A stretch of DNA of 64,000 bases from Ligula intestinalis (GCA_036362985.1 JAYGXS010000010.1:4302251-4366250); one strand, 5' to 3'; counted from the stretch's first letter, positions 9,850 through 20,394 are shown. The notes: generated by a model not told the origin, from the letters alone. Translations and numbers: made by a program.

Positions 9850-10680
9850 ATTTATTGGTTTTCAGGTACGCGCCTAGCTTTAGTCAACTTCCACAGAGCG
9901 AGAAATTTGAAAATAGCAAAAACAGCAAGATTTATTGGATCCATGACATTTCGAGAGAGCTCTCAAGTCGCTGCCTCTCATTGTATAATTTGCATCACGT
10001 AAGCGAAAATAAAAATTAAATTCCTACAGAAAAATCGATACAAACAAACGCGTCATAAGAAATGGCCAAGAGGCTAATCAATAACGTGAGAAAATTAAAA
10101 CTCTCTAGACAGCAAAAGTAGAGAAAATACGTCTTAGGCAAAAACGTTGGGAAGGGAAATGTGTAAACAGGGAGCCAATGTTACTACGGCATATTTAGGT
10201 TCACTACATGCTCTAGCTGCTTACATATGTCGGGTTTAAACCGCCGTATGTAGGCTGCCTCCAGGTAGCGTAAGGTATGAGTTGTTCATGCCCGAACAAG
10301 TACTCTGAAAGAAGTTTTGGGGTCAACAGAATGGCCCGTATCCAGTAGATGTTCAGTAATCTATGAACGAGAAATTCTAGTTTCTTGTTTAAATAACCAG
10401 CTAGGTAAATTTTCCCTAGCTCTGGCTACCAATTGCCGTTGTGTTCGCCCTATGAACTAGCATCCGCAAGTGCATGTTTATTCGTAAACGCAGTTTGAAG
10501 TGGCGTGCAAAGGCAAGACATCCTTTGCATAAGGAATTGGTAAGGGCTTCGTTGGATTGCGGATTATGAGTTCAGCAGCATGGTAAGTCCTTTCAATGGC
10601 GTTGAGAAGGCGTCCCTTGATTGTGTTGAGAATTGTATCTCCCTTAAAGGGCAAGGAAATGAAAACAGGCTAGTGGCCCA
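9850..10680 (-). pseudogene. PLE family E: linker, GIY-YIG and terminal region
   Basis: The minus strand from 10680 downward reads KPVFISLPFKGDTILNTIKG, RLLNAIERTYHAAEL and PLPIPYAKDVLPLHATSN. The nuclease core CVYEYTCTCGC, stop, FIGRTQRQL follows, then HSVDPKTSFRVLVRA, LRYLEAAYIRR and KPDICKQLEHVVNLNMP. The terminal non-coding region occupies about 9850-10160. The linker agrees with the 17.7-18.1 kb copy and the nuclease with the 56-kb copy. Stops show it is inactive. It directly abuts the PLE-A copy on its low-coordinate side. Confidence 0.85.
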
Positions 10681-10689
10681 TGCGAGGAG

Positions 10690-11040
10690 CCATCGTGCGT
10701 CAGCCATCGTGTCGTCATCGTGACGCTTGACGCATGTGCTTTCCCAGGCATGACCTCATGGATGGCAGACACCGGCTCGTGCTCGCATGTTATCCTTTGA
10801 AGATCACTCTCTTTGCCTGGTGTGAATGCACCGGCCCGAGTTACGACTCGGCCGTCCTAACAGTAAACGTAAGCTGACTGCAGGACAATCGTGGGTAGTG
10901 AAGGAAGTCTGTGAGGGAGGAAATAATTACGAGCATCTAAATAGCAGTTGTTATGGTATTAAACCTTGATGGTGATTGGCCAGACCGGAATAGGCAGATA
11001 ATCACGCATGCGCACGTGCTAGCTGTTGCATGAGGCAAGC
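10690..11040. other. Unassigned; short palindromic GTGACGCTTGACGCATG-like sequence
   Basis: No gene was recognised. The sequence is mixed in composition with several short CATCGTG/CACGATG-type repeats around 10690-10735. Confidence 0.35.
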
Positions 11041-11042
11041 AT

Positions 11043-11405
11043 TCACGCGGATTGGGGTTGTTCTAGGGGCAGCTCGAGGTTTGCAATCATGTGGGGCGTG
11101 ATAAGGGAGACGGAAGGCGCTACGGGGGCGTTATAGCATAAATGACACCGTCCACACCCCTGCAGTCCATCGAATAAAGTTCGTATAGGAATCAGGGCAA
11201 ATAGAAAGCGTGGGGGAGATGTGTTTTGTGCAGTTATTGCTACCTTTGCGCGATTTTGACCTATCACTTTGCCAAGGTGGACGCGAGTGAGAGGTTGCGG
11301 AATGATCTCCCAAGAATGCCCCTCGAATTGGCGATCAGGTAACGCTTGGACGCGGTTATTAGCGGATAATGTGGCCTGCGCGTCAGGGCAGTGACCTTTG
11401 CTCAC
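11043..11405 (-). CDS. Unidentified 120-codon ORF with a CGRCHLC motif
   Basis: This minus-strand open frame of 120 codons contains RVHLGKVIGQNR and later GLQGCGRCHLCYNAP. The C-x2-C-x2-C arrangement resembles short metal-binding or cysteine-rich linkers, including those upstream of GIY-YIG domains in some PLEs. I cannot match it to a named family, and no GIY-YIG core follows directly. It could be another retroelement relic or a chance frame. It lies just left of the PLE-A foldback element. Confidence 0.25.
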   Translation of the reverse strand: MSKGHCPDAQATLSANNRVQALPDRQFEGHSWEIIPQPLTRVHLGKVIGQNRAKVAITAQNTSPPRFLFALIPIRTLFDGLQGCGRCHLCYNAPVAPSVSLITPHMIANLELPLEQPQSA

Positions 11406-11524
11406 ATGGCTAATCGCGCATACGACTGCAGCAGATATAAGTGTGTTTTATACATGAATGGATGTCAATACAAGCAAACATGCGAGTCCCAGGAGGTAAT
11501 TGAGAAGAAGATGATTTGATCACT

Positions 11525-11592
11525 GGGACAATATTTTTATTCCCTTGACGTTTCGAGATGCATCGCAGATTCGTCACTAGAGACATAGTCAA
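11525..11592 (-). ncRNA. Hammerhead-like motif, left arm
   Basis: The minus strand has an intact GAAACGTC (near 11546-11554), but the CUGANGA box reads CTAGTGA. Confidence 0.4.
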
Positions 11593-11610
11593 AGAACAGT
11601 AGCAGTTACT

Positions 11611-11680
11611 ATGTCTGTGCCTGATGATGACGAATCCGCGACGGATATCAAAATGTCAGAGAATAAAAGTATTGTCCCAG
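11611..11680 (+). ncRNA. Hammerhead-like motif, right arm
   Basis: CTGATGA is intact at 11621-11627, followed by GAATCCGCGACGGATA. GAAACGTC is degraded to CAAAATGTC. Confidence 0.45.
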
Positions 11681-11711
11681 CGATCGAGTCTTCTTCTTCT
11701 CAATAAAATGG

Positions 11712-12265
11712 ATGTGTTTGCTTCATAAGATTCAATTTAGAAACTTGATGACATTCTTGAACGCCGGACATGCACTGAGATACGCGCCTCAACGCGCCTC
11801 TACCCGCATACACCAACATCAATCAGCGGTCAGAAGACGAGACCATTTATCCCAGGTGGCCATGCAAACACTGGAAACTGGCCACAAATTTGCACGGGAG
11901 AACACATGGATTGCTGGTACTAATCCAACAAGAAAACCCCTTGAATTCCTGAAAGCAATGCACTCAGACAAGGCGTGCATCAACAGGCATATAGATTTGG
12001 ACACCAGATATAGCTATCTCAAAGCAAAAATCAACACGCGCGCTACCAAACACATCCGAAGGACGAAAGGCACGTAACACCCACTAGCACAGACCTAAAG
12101 TCCTCCAAATCCGCACACATGTCAGATGAAAATTGATTTTTCAGAACGTTTACAAATGTTAGTTATTGGTTTAACACTTTCTCAAGTCTGAAAACGATGA
12201 GGGAATCCTGCGTCGAAGATTCACATAATAAAGTCCACATTTCCCCAAGGAACCATTTATATGCG
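11712..12265 (+). pseudogene. PLE family C GIY-YIG fragment and terminal region
   Basis: The plus-strand frame 11712-12077 carries TRIHQHQSAVRRRDHLSQVA, LETGHKF, then SDKACINRHIDLDTRYSYLK. This is the C-terminal half of the PLE GIY-YIG domain and its conserved tail; the GIY core itself is missing. A degenerate family-C hammerhead-like motif follows near 12195-12235 (CTGAAAACGATGA..., TCGAAGATTCAC). It starts directly after the TSD of the PLE-A foldback. Confidence 0.75.
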
Positions 12266-12269
12266 TAAG

Positions 12270-12690
12270 TTACCTTCTTCTGTAGAAGAAAGCCGAGCCA
12301 TGAGTCTGAGGTTTGTCTAAAAAGTGTGTTAGCAGCTTAATGGGACGATTTTCTGTGCGAGCCACATTACTGAAATTTTTTACTGTTGAGTTTGGAATAA
12401 TGAACCTCAAAATATTTAATAACGATTGCTGCAGGGTGTACAAAATTTAGTTCTCTCAAGGGCTAAAATGATATTTGATACTTCATTTATTTACAAATAA
12501 GGGCTTTATTGCTGAAAAAAGACAACTTTTCAGCTATTCTACTAAAATCAAGCAGGCGTCGATTTTAAAGTCTTTGATAGCAAACATTATTAAGTTGTCA
12601 ATAGATTTTAGCCGACACTTAAAAGAATGATTGACCTTAAGGTGGCAGTACGACTATTTGATTAAAAATGCAGTTACAGAATAGTAAGGA
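12270..12690. other. Unassigned AT-rich sequence
   Basis: No gene or repeat was recognised. Confidence 0.4.
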
Positions 12691-12694
12691 GAAA

Positions 12695-12845
12695 AAAGTA
12701 TGGTTAGAGCGTTAGACCCTGGTCGAAAAAATCGTGAGTTCGAGCCTCACGTCCTGAACCATTTGGAGCTAGGTATGACTGGCTGATGACGGCCTATAAG
12801 CCAGAAATGGCCATTCCAGTTTCCCTTGCAAAGTCGTTAAGGCTA
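12695..12845 (+). mobile_element. tRNA-derived SINE-like repeat
   Basis: The tRNA-like head has GGTTAGAGCGTTAGACCCTG and the box-B-like GAGTTCGAGCCTC (near 12734-12747). The body GTATGACTGGCTGATGACGG and AGCCAGAAATGGCCATTCCA follows. RNA polymerase III could use such internal boxes. The dispersed segment at 12845-13110 may be flank or extended body. Confidence 0.75.
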
Positions 12846-13970
12846 AGCTGGTTAAACCCTAACTACTGCGATGTCCCAGACCCGTTTTCTTAGAAAAAGA
12901 TATAAGTCGTGGAAGCCAAGGTAGAAGGAGAGTGTATTCTGTACATAATCAGTAGGAGAAGAATTAACTGAAGGGGTGACTCGGCCTGGGGTGGAGTTCG
13001 ACCACGAGGAGCGAGAAAGAGAGAGAGAGCCGCAGCCTCGCGTCTGCCGCGCACCGGGGCGAAAGGCCGAGTGAGTTCCGCCTTGCCCGTTGAATGGGCT
13101 TCGTGTCAAGTGTCATTCTGCCAGCGCTGACCACAAATCAGGCGCATACCAGTAATCAGCGATACGCAAAATCGATTGACTGATTGATTGATTTGACTGC
13201 CAATTCACGCTTGGTAGATCAGTCATCACAGGTGGCGAGGCGAGTCCAGTGTGAACCAGTAATCAGCGATGCGCCAAAAATCGATTGACTGGCCACGCTG
13301 ACAGAGCAGGCAGAATGAGTGATCATGGCAGCACTGGGGGGGGCAGGCTCCTACAATACTATTAGCCCTATGGCTGCTGTCACGTGGGTTTCATTAGCGG
13401 TCGGCGAACGTATTACCTTGCAATAACAGTGTATACTGTCATCATTTCTTGTTTTGCACCGTTAGGCGATCTGCACGTTTAAATATTTTTTTCGCCACAA
13501 TACTTGTTGTATTTGTTTGTGTTTAGCTAATTGCAAGCGATGTTTCCACGTCTGGGTGTCCGAACTCGATTTCTAAAGCTGAGGGCAAATATATTTTGCT
13601 AGTTATCGAATCTAAAAATAATTAATAGCAAATCTTGCAGAAGATTTTTATTCGTGAATGCTGGTAATCCGAATTTCATAAGCCTTACGGATCTTGAAAG
13701 TGTACCATTCTGAAACACGTGTGACGTCACTGGGGAGACTTTTCAAGTTTTAATTTTAAACCATGGAGAGGTACTTCGCAATTGCTTGAATGAATGTGTA
13801 GGCATAAAATCCAGCTTAATATAACATTATGAGCAGTGCGCCCTCTTCTATCTGCCAAACCGTTTTTACATTGCTAATTGCGAACTAAAAGTCTTAAGCC
13901 ATCTGCAGTGAAATATGGCGTGATCTTTATAAAAGCCTAGTAATCAAATTGTCCATCATCCAATTAGATA
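12846..13970. other. Unassigned; includes two direct repeats of about 35 bp
   Basis: A segment at 12845-12980 is shared with 3380-3530. At about 13150-13185 and 13257-13293 the block CCAGTAATCAGCGAT...ATCGATTGACTG is repeated with few changes. A GAGAGAGAGAG run lies near 13018. From 13340 onward I see no gene; a 75-bp part near 13370-13410 resembles 20640-20670. Confidence 0.4.
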
Positions 13971-13971
13971 A

Positions 13972-14640
13972 TGGAGAAGAAGAAGACAAGTCGATCGCTG
14001 GGACAGTATGTTTATTTGCCTGACGTTTCGAAGTCCGTCACGGATTCATCTTCAAAGACATACTCACAGAACAGTAGCAGAAACAGTTTGTGTGTGCATA
14101 GGGTTCCGCCGTTAAATTTAAACTTACAGAAAAAATCGATAAATGCACTGATTGTGTTCTGATTCGTCGCGTCAGCCATGGCCATCTGGGCTTGCGGTGT
14201 CGGTATAAGATGATTTAGTGGCCCGTCTGTTCTCCGTACGGTGGTTTGCTTTGACCAAATTTTGTCTCAAAACCGAATAGGGATTGGGTAAATCGTTGCA
14301 TTTGTTGATGGATTGGGAACCCGTGATCTATGACTCAAGTAATTCTCGGCTCACTCGATTGCCGCCTCTTGCAAGAATTTTGGCCTCATCAAATTTGAAT
14401 GTATGGCCGGGTCTCGTCGAATGAGCCGCAACTTGAGAATTGGCATCATTTCACCGCACTGCTGCCGCGTGTTCGGCAATTCGCGTCTTGAGAAGCCTGC
14501 CAGTTTCTCTGCTTTGCCCGCAACTGAACCAGATCCTGTAGACAGCTCCCTATGTTTCTTGCCATAGCAAGGGTTTTTGGTTTCATAATATGATGTCTAA
14601 TGGTTGCTTCTGGCATGTGTGCGACTCCAACTCCTGGTGG
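13972..14640 (-). pseudogene. PLE family A: linker, GIY-YIG endonuclease and terminal ribozyme region
   Basis: The minus strand from 14640 downward reads PPGVGVAHMPEATIRHHIM (linker), AVYRI, a degraded second motif, then ETGRLLKTRIAEHAAAVR, HTFKFDEAKILARGG and NRVSRELLES, followed by a stop. The nuclease then ends and the non-coding terminal region runs to about 13972, containing a hammerhead-like motif. This copy shows most clearly that the motif lies 3' of the endonuclease on the same strand. Frameshifts near 14520 and stops make it inactive. Confidence 0.85.
13998..14075 (-). ncRNA. Hammerhead-like motif, well-preserved layout
   Basis: The minus strand reads TTGAAGA (first core base C to T), stem AATCCG-TGA-CGGACT, then GAAACGTC, then AGGCAAATAAACATAC. 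The outer stem can pair GTATGT with ACATAC, plus a TGTCT/AGGCA-type inner helix. One core substitution. Confidence 0.55.
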
Positions 14641-14644
14641 TGCA

Positions 14645-14875
14645 AACAGATACAGCACAGATACATTCAGCGACCGGTATTATGCCGTTTTTACTAAAAT
14701 TACCAAATGCCTCCTAAAACAATCTCATTCGATAAAAGATGACTACTTAAATAAAGAAGACTTTTTAACGTTGCGTAAATTCCTATTCGATAATTCAGAA
14801 GGACACTAGATTGTCAACATCCTTAAGGAAGCAGTTATAGCTTACAGTGACGTAAGCAAGCACATTCATTCTTGC
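14645..14875. other. Unassigned
   Basis: No gene or repeat was recognised. Confidence 0.35.
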
Positions 14876-14879
14876 CACT

Positions 14880-15122
14880 CATTGATGACCGTTCACCCAA
14901 CTGCTAACGCAACTTATCCGTCCCACTGTGTCTGATGTCTCGCCAGAGGCCCTGATAGCCGTATCATCTAGTAGTGTAGGCAAACGGAGACTGGAATGGC
15001 CATTTTGGCTAATAAGCCGTCGTCAGCCAGTCATACCCATGTCCAAATGGTGCCCCATACGAGCATCGAACTCACAACCTCTCTGCTTAGAGTCGAACGC
15101 CCTAATCAAACTACCTAAGCCG
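14880..15122 (-). mobile_element. tRNA-derived SINE-like repeat (left arm of inverted pair)
   Basis: In minus orientation it holds the body (GGAATGGCCATTTTGGCTAA, GTCGTCAGCCAGTCATACCC) and a tRNA-like head near 15060-15120 (complement of a GTTCGA-type box B). Additional 3' sequence at 14880-14990 (GTTCACCCAACTGCTAACG...) recurs near 20300 and 20550. Confidence 0.7.
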
Positions 15123-15124
15123 GC

Positions 15125-15485
15125 AAGACAGCGAGCTCGTCGGTTAATTATTCAATGGTCGCGAGTTCGAGCCTCGGGTCGTGAACCACTGGAGGCAGGG
15201 TATGACTGGCTGACGACGGCTAATAAACGAGAAGTGGCCATTCCAATCTTCCGCTTGTCCTTGCTGGTTATACCACATGCCAAGAATTGGATACTGTATG
15301 CTGTGTAATCACATAAGAGCGATCAAGCCATCAATATCCTGAGCTGTCTACGCCGGTGCATTTCCATCTAGAGATCCGTATTTCTTAATTGTACGAAGTT
15401 CCAACTTCTTCATCCTTAAACCAAACTACCAAAAGTAGTTTTTTAAATGTTATTTAAAGTGCCAACTGATTAAGAACGAGGACAT
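15125..15485 (+). mobile_element. tRNA-derived SINE-like repeat, long copy (right arm)
   Basis: The head has GAGCTCGTCGGTTAATTATT and box-B-like GCGAGTTCGAGCCTCGG. The body GGTATGACTGGCTGACGACGG follows, then a tail from GCTGGTTATACCACATGCC to the ACTACCAAAAGTAGTTTT block. This tail matches 19095-19330 in inverted orientation, so the full element may be about 350 bp. Confidence 0.7.
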
Positions 15486-15594
15486 ATCTACGGTGGTTTC
15501 CTAAAAAGAAAACAAATTTTGTGCCTCTGCCTTTTGCCTAAGTTCTCTGACCCTGACAGCAGCTGTTGCAGCTAGAAGTATGAGCAGATAGAAG

Positions 15595-15725
15595 TGCTGG
15601 CAAACACAGGTGGCATGGCCATTTCTGGCTTAATAGCCGTCATCAGCCAGCCAAGTGGCGCTCCAGCCCAGGCTCGAACTGGCGACCTTTTTTTATCGGA
15701 GTCCAAGGCGTGTCAGGATCTGACG
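15595..15725 (-). mobile_element. tRNA-derived SINE-like repeat (left arm)
   Basis: Body GGCATGGCCATTTCTGGCTT and TCATCAGCCAGCC, then the complement of a box B (AGGCTCGAACTGGCGACC) and an A-box region. It is head-to-head with the copy at 15745. Confidence 0.7.
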
Positions 15726-15744
15726 ACCATAAACCAGCTGGAAG

Positions 15745-15870
15745 ACGAGCTCGTGGCTCAATGGTTAGGGTGTTTAACTTTGATCAAAACAGTCGCGAGT
15801 ACCATCCTCGTGTTGGGCACCAGTTGGGGCTGAGTACGACTGGCTGACGACTTGGCTGTTCCAGTCTCCT
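15745..15870 (+). mobile_element. tRNA-derived SINE-like repeat (right arm)
   Basis: The head GCTCGTGGCTCAATGGTTAG is a good box-A region. Box B is decayed (GCGAGTACCATCC). The body GTACGACTGGCTGACGAC is present. Confidence 0.7.
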
Positions 15871-15874
15871 TTGT

Positions 15875-17080
15875 TGTTGCATTGATTTGGTAATGAACCA
15901 CTATTTCTTCTTCAAACTGTTTATTCCAGAGTTGGATACCTTGTTTTTGAAAATGTTCATAATTGTGAATCGGCTCAAGAACGAACAATGTTCATTCATA
16001 ACGCATCGAATCTCTTTGTTTCTTAATGCCCCCTAATGAAATATCCACGGAAAAAAATATATACATTATATGTTTTCATCTTAATGGCATAGTGGAATGC
16101 ACGACACTCCGTGCATGGAATGCATGCAACGTTTGAGTGTGAACACTTTAAAGGATATCAGCGGCTCTCAAATGAGTGCAAGAAAAAAAAAATATTTTTC
16201 CTTTTTTTTCTATAAATAAAAATTTGACTTTTCCAGGACATCAAATACCTACATAAGATTGCGCACCATTCAAGAACACTTTTATTCCGAATGGCGTCTT
16301 TTAAAGTGGCGGAAAAGAAGTTCGTTCAGAAGTGGGCATCGTAGCCTATCTGAAATGTTACAAGATCATCCTCTTAGTTAATAAATCTTATAATTCCCCT
16401 TAAGTAGTAATTCCTAGTCTGAATGGAAATTTAAAAAGTTTGCTCAATACTGCATTAATCTTTGGTCATTTCTGTTCCCGCGAAAGGCTAACAGCCCTGC
16501 TTCAATCACTAATGGCAAACCCATTGTTCCGTTGCATGCCTCAAAATTAGTTCGTCTCTTTCGTCAACTTTAAAACGCTCAAGTGTTTTTCTGAAACAAA
16601 ACCTTTACCACATTTCCGTTTTTTGATGCACTTTCAATTTTGTTGGCTGGATTTACTACAGTTGATTTGAAAAAAAAACGTTTCCGTCTGCAACTCTGCT
16701 GAAGTGCACATTTATGACTCATCATCAACAGGCCCAAATGATCCTTTACAGCCCTGGTGTATTTTTTCCAAACAAGGACTTGCCTTTATTGGTGTCAGGA
16801 GACTGTTTATTGCTTTCGCGGGGCCGAGTTTGGTAAATAAGATCGAGAACATAAAAATTGTCCAAAAATGAGGAATACGAAATTCTCAGTGTTATTTATC
16901 ACCAATTTCGTCAAGACATTAAAACCAAACTGACAAGATTATTTATTGCGTTAAAGAGATTATTTATGCAAAGACGTATTTTTGAAAAGTAGACCCTCTT
17001 ACGTCTTCAAATAAGGAAGTTTACGTGATTTAGTGTTACTGAAATACCTTTGGCATAAAACTTACTCTTTTCGATATCTA
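15875..17080. other. Unassigned AT-rich sequence
   Basis: No gene or repeat was recognised over about 1.2 kb; there are homopolymer A/T runs and a small TGCATGGAATGCATGCA palindrome-like stretch near 16115. Confidence 0.4.
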
Positions 17081-17084
17081 GAAA

Positions 17085-18085
17085 AGGTATTTCAAGCATA
17101 TTTTTTCCAGTGCAAATTTGAAGCTGGCGTAGATAGCCGAATTCAATTGAACCATAAATTTCGCGAGTGCTGTTCAGCTGCGACCTCTCGCTGTACAACA
17201 TGAGTAATGTACAAGAGAATAAAAAATTAAATTCGTACAATGAGGATGGTGCAAACAGCTGGTGCACAGAACATGACCATGAATATGAGCAAGTTCAAAC
17301 GCTGCGGGAAACAAAGGTGGGAAAAACCGTTTCAGCGAAAAGGTGGAAAGGAAAATGTTTCAATAAGGAAGCTGGATATTACCACACCAAAGTTAGCTTC
17401 ACCATATGCCCCAGCTGTTCACATGTCTCGGGTTTAAACCACCGTATATAGGCTGCCTCCTATTTGCGCAAGGTACGAGTTGTTCGTGCCCGAACAAGTT
17501 CTCAGAAAGAAGTTTTGGGGTTAACAGAATGACTCGTACCTAGCAAGTGTTCAGTAATGGAGGAACGAGGGATTCTATTTTCCTGTTTCAGTGGCCAACT
17601 AGGCAAGTACTCCTTGACTTTGGCTGCCAATTGTCGTTGCTTTCAACCTATGTAAGTGCATCCGCAGGTGCATGTAAATTCCTAGACACTTTTTGAGGTG
17701 GCGTGCACTGACATGGCATTCTCGGTACGTGGAAGTGGTAGCGGCTTTGGAGGATTGCAAAATACGAATTCAGCCACAAACAGTGCCCTTTCGATGGTGT
17801 TACGTAGGCGTCTCTCGATAGTATTCAACATGTTGTCACCCCTAAAGTGAGAAGATATGAAAACGGGCTTTCTTGGAAGTAACTGGTCGGTCCTTTTTGG
17901 CCGTAAGGGTTTTCTGTACTTGTCGATAAACCATCCTGGATATTTCCCCTTAAGTAAAGTCTGCTTTAGGGAGGCTATGTTTGCATGCAAGGTCTCCAAA
18001 GAGAAGGCGTTTCTTGTCCTCTGGAAGAGCTTGTATACAAAGTTACGTTTCCATTGCATGGGAGAAAATTTCAAGTAATGCAATT
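17085..18085 (-). pseudogene. PLE family E: RT thumb/linker, GIY-YIG and terminal region
   Basis: The minus-strand frame 18083-17682 (133 codons) is an unbroken piece of PLE protein between the RT palm and the nuclease: LKFSPMQWKRNFVYKLFQR, then SLKQTLLKGKYPGWFIDKY, PVFISSHFRGDNMLNTIERR and PKPLPLPRTENAMSVHATS. The nuclease region continues at 17690-17420 in broken frames. The terminal non-coding region lies at 17085-17240. The linker matches the 10.6-kb and 46.1-kb copies residue for residue over long stretches. This is the best coding record of the family-E linker in the window. The copy lacks the RT palm. Confidence 0.85.
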
Positions 18086-18089
18086 ATTG

Positions 18090-18595
18090 CCCTTTCCGTG
18101 TTTTCCTATGGAGCATGTATTCTGAGCATGTGAACGTTTAGGGAATAAAGCTGGTTATCCCATTCCTGTTACATTTTAAATTTTATCTTAGGATGCAAAA
18201 TAGTCATTGTTAACAATAATTCGTCGGCTTTATCTATGCTATACACAATCGCGAACACCTCATCTACGGTAAGTTAAAAGCGGTCAAATGGCAAATGTGT
18301 CGGGCAGGACCCGAGAGTTGGAAAAACGACAGAGAGGATGCAGGATACTCTCACACATGTAACATCTGAGCCAATCAAAACCATTTGTGAAAACTCATTC
18401 TGCTTGTGTTTGGAGGCCAGCTCGTGTAGTCTATTCTAAAGTCATTTCAGTGATGACAGGATGCCACGCATGTTCGCTTGTATAGAAAAGAATACCTGTT
18501 TTTTTACTTTTATAAACTTAACTATTTTACATATATTTTCTTTCCTTTACATTGCCGAGACTGCATACTCCTTAATTCAGTAGGTCCTGCAATAC
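18090..18595. other. Unassigned AT-rich sequence
   Basis: No gene or repeat was recognised. Confidence 0.4.
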
Positions 18596-18601
18596 AGAGG
18601 G

Positions 18602-18859
18602 ATGCGGCTTTCACGTGCTGATCTGGAATCCAAAAGGGGACTCTACCTAGAAGTAAGTGCAGAAGTGATTTTCTGTCGCGTGTTCTGTGTCATATCTCTC
18701 CCATATTTTTGTTTCTATAAAGGACACATAAAAAAGTTCATTATGGCGTTAGCTTTCCGCAGATACTTCGCAAGACATGCAACTCGATGTAAGTGCTACG
18801 TTGCATTCAGGTTAAATCAGTCGTCGATACTGCCATGGGAAATGGTAGAAACCGGGTGA
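18602..18859 (+). other. Cluster of splice-like signals in an open frame
   Basis: A plus-strand frame of 85 codons contains good donor-like GTAAGTGC (18652-18659), a pyrimidine-rich acceptor ending ...CTATAAAG (to 18722), a second GTAAGTGC (18789) and GTGAGTTT (18856). If real, the middle exon would be 18723-18788 (66 bp) or 18723-18855. No protein similarity was recognised. Chance is quite possible. Confidence 0.2.
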
Positions 18860-18864
18860 GTTTT

Positions 18865-19090
18865 AATCACAGAATAGGCCATAATTGTCTATAACAACGT
18901 TGCAGGCAATCAGTCTAAGAAGTGGTGAAGTCCAGATGCTCCCAGAAAACAAAGAAACCCGCAGTGTATAGATTCACTGCAGCTTGCTAAAGGTATCGGC
19001 TCAGTAAGCATAAAATGTCTAGTAAGACTTGTGGACAAAATCGTTGGCTTTCTGTTAAAATCATATAACGAAATTTGTTTGTATTACTTG
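18865..19090. other. Unassigned
   Basis: Nothing recognised. Confidence 0.35.
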
Positions 19091-19094
19091 GGAA

Positions 19095-19482
19095 ACGGCC
19101 GCACATATGTCCCCTTTCTTAATCAGTTGGCGCTTTAAATAAAATTTAAAAAAACTACTTTTGGTAGTTTGGTTTAAGGATGACGAGGTTGGAAATTCTT
19201 AGCGTAAAGAAATACGGATCTCTAGTTGGAAATGCACCGTCGTAGACAGTTCAGGGTAGGAATAGTCTAGATCGCTCGTATGTGATTACACAGCATACAG
19301 TATCCAATTCTTGGCATATGGTATAACCAGCAAGGGCAAGCGGAAGATACGAATGGCCATTTCTGGTTTATTAGACGTCGTCAGCCAGTCATACCCCACT
19401 TCAAGTAGTGCACGACTTGAGGCTCGAACTCACGACCGTTTCGACCAGAGTCCAACGCGCTAACCATTGAGCCAGGAGCTCG
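19095..19482 (-). mobile_element. tRNA-derived SINE-like repeat, long copy (left arm)
   Basis: The tail at 19095-19335 is the inverted counterpart of 15240-15485. The body GTCGTCAGCCAGTCATACCC and the box-B complement GAGGCTCGAACTCACGACC follow, then CTAACCATTGAGCCAGGAGC (box-A complement). The tRNA-like boxes are the best preserved of the minus-strand copies. Confidence 0.75.
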
Positions 19483-19487
19483 TTTTC

Positions 19488-19628
19488 TTGCCGGGTTAGG
19501 TAATATGGTTATGACTCTGATCAGAGAGGTTGCAAGTTCGAGGTTCGTGCGGGACACCTCTTGGGTCTGGGTATGACAGGCTGACAACGCCTTTTAAGCC
19601 ATAAATGGCCATTCCACTCTCCCTTGTC
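19488..19628 (+). mobile_element. tRNA-derived SINE-like repeat (right arm)
   Basis: The head TATGACTCTGATCAGAGAGG with GCAAGTTCGAGG is followed by the body GGTATGACAGGCTGACAACG and GCCATAAATGGCCATTCCA. It is head-to-head with 19095-19482. Confidence 0.7.
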
Positions 19629-19629
19629 T

Positions 19630-20390
19630 TGGCTGGTAATACTATCTGCCTTAATTACCATCTGCTACGGCGACCAGGGCCTCTGTCAAGACCCCAGACG
19701 AAGCAAGACAGCTGAGTTCCGTTATTGGTCGGGTGAACGTTCATCAGTTAGTATCCACGAGGTTTGCCCGATTTTGTTCTGGTAGCTTTGGTATCACAAA
19801 TGAGCCACGCGGTCGGCCAAATTCGAAAGTGGATAATTATTAACGAAAAGTCACCACCGAATACCACGCGTCTTAATGTGCACCAAAATTCTCCTTTAAT
19901 CTTTGGTTAAATCAATTAAAGCTTCTAACTGATGTGGGTGCAGTAAATCGGTGCATACAAAGGTTCCATGTTAACTGATTGACAAGCAGAAACCCCAAGC
20001 CTTTGGGAGCTTGCATGGCCTTGTTTTCTCGCCACAACAATGATCCATTCCTGAATAGAATTGTAATCTGTGATGAGAAGTGGATCTAAGACTAAAACGG
20101 CAAACATTAAACACAGTGGTTAGGCAGAGGGAAGTCACCGTAAACCGTTCATGGCTGCAGAACATAGACTCACATACCATGTTACCGGTAAATCAACCGC
20201 AGCATCATAACAACTGTGTTAGCTTGCTCAAGAAAGGAGGCCTTCGCATATAACTGCCCTGACAAACAAAGTGCCGGTCCATTCCTGGCATTCGGTGATG
20301 AATGTTCACCGTTCGCTAACGAAACTCATTTCTCGGGCTCCGACATCAGCTGTAGCCGCTAGCAGTATTGGCAGGCAATAATGCTGAAAA
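19630..20390. other. Unassigned; short segments shared with SINE flanks
   Basis: There is no gene. At 20290-20390 the GTTCACCGTTCGCTAACG...GCTAGCAGTATTGGCAGGC block resembles 14885-14990, so the SINE-associated repeat may begin here. Confidence 0.35.
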
Positions 20391-20394
20391 AGTG

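Larger units (their letters stand above)
11466..11706. mobile_element. PLE family A foldback unit with apparent 9-bp TSD
   Basis: Two inverted arms (about 11485-11590 minus, 11600-11706 plus) each contain a terminal block and a hammerhead-like core. AATGGATGT flanks the unit at 11457-11465 and 11707-11715. There is no coding sequence. It is probably a non-autonomous insertion made only of inverted PLE termini. Confidence 0.6.
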
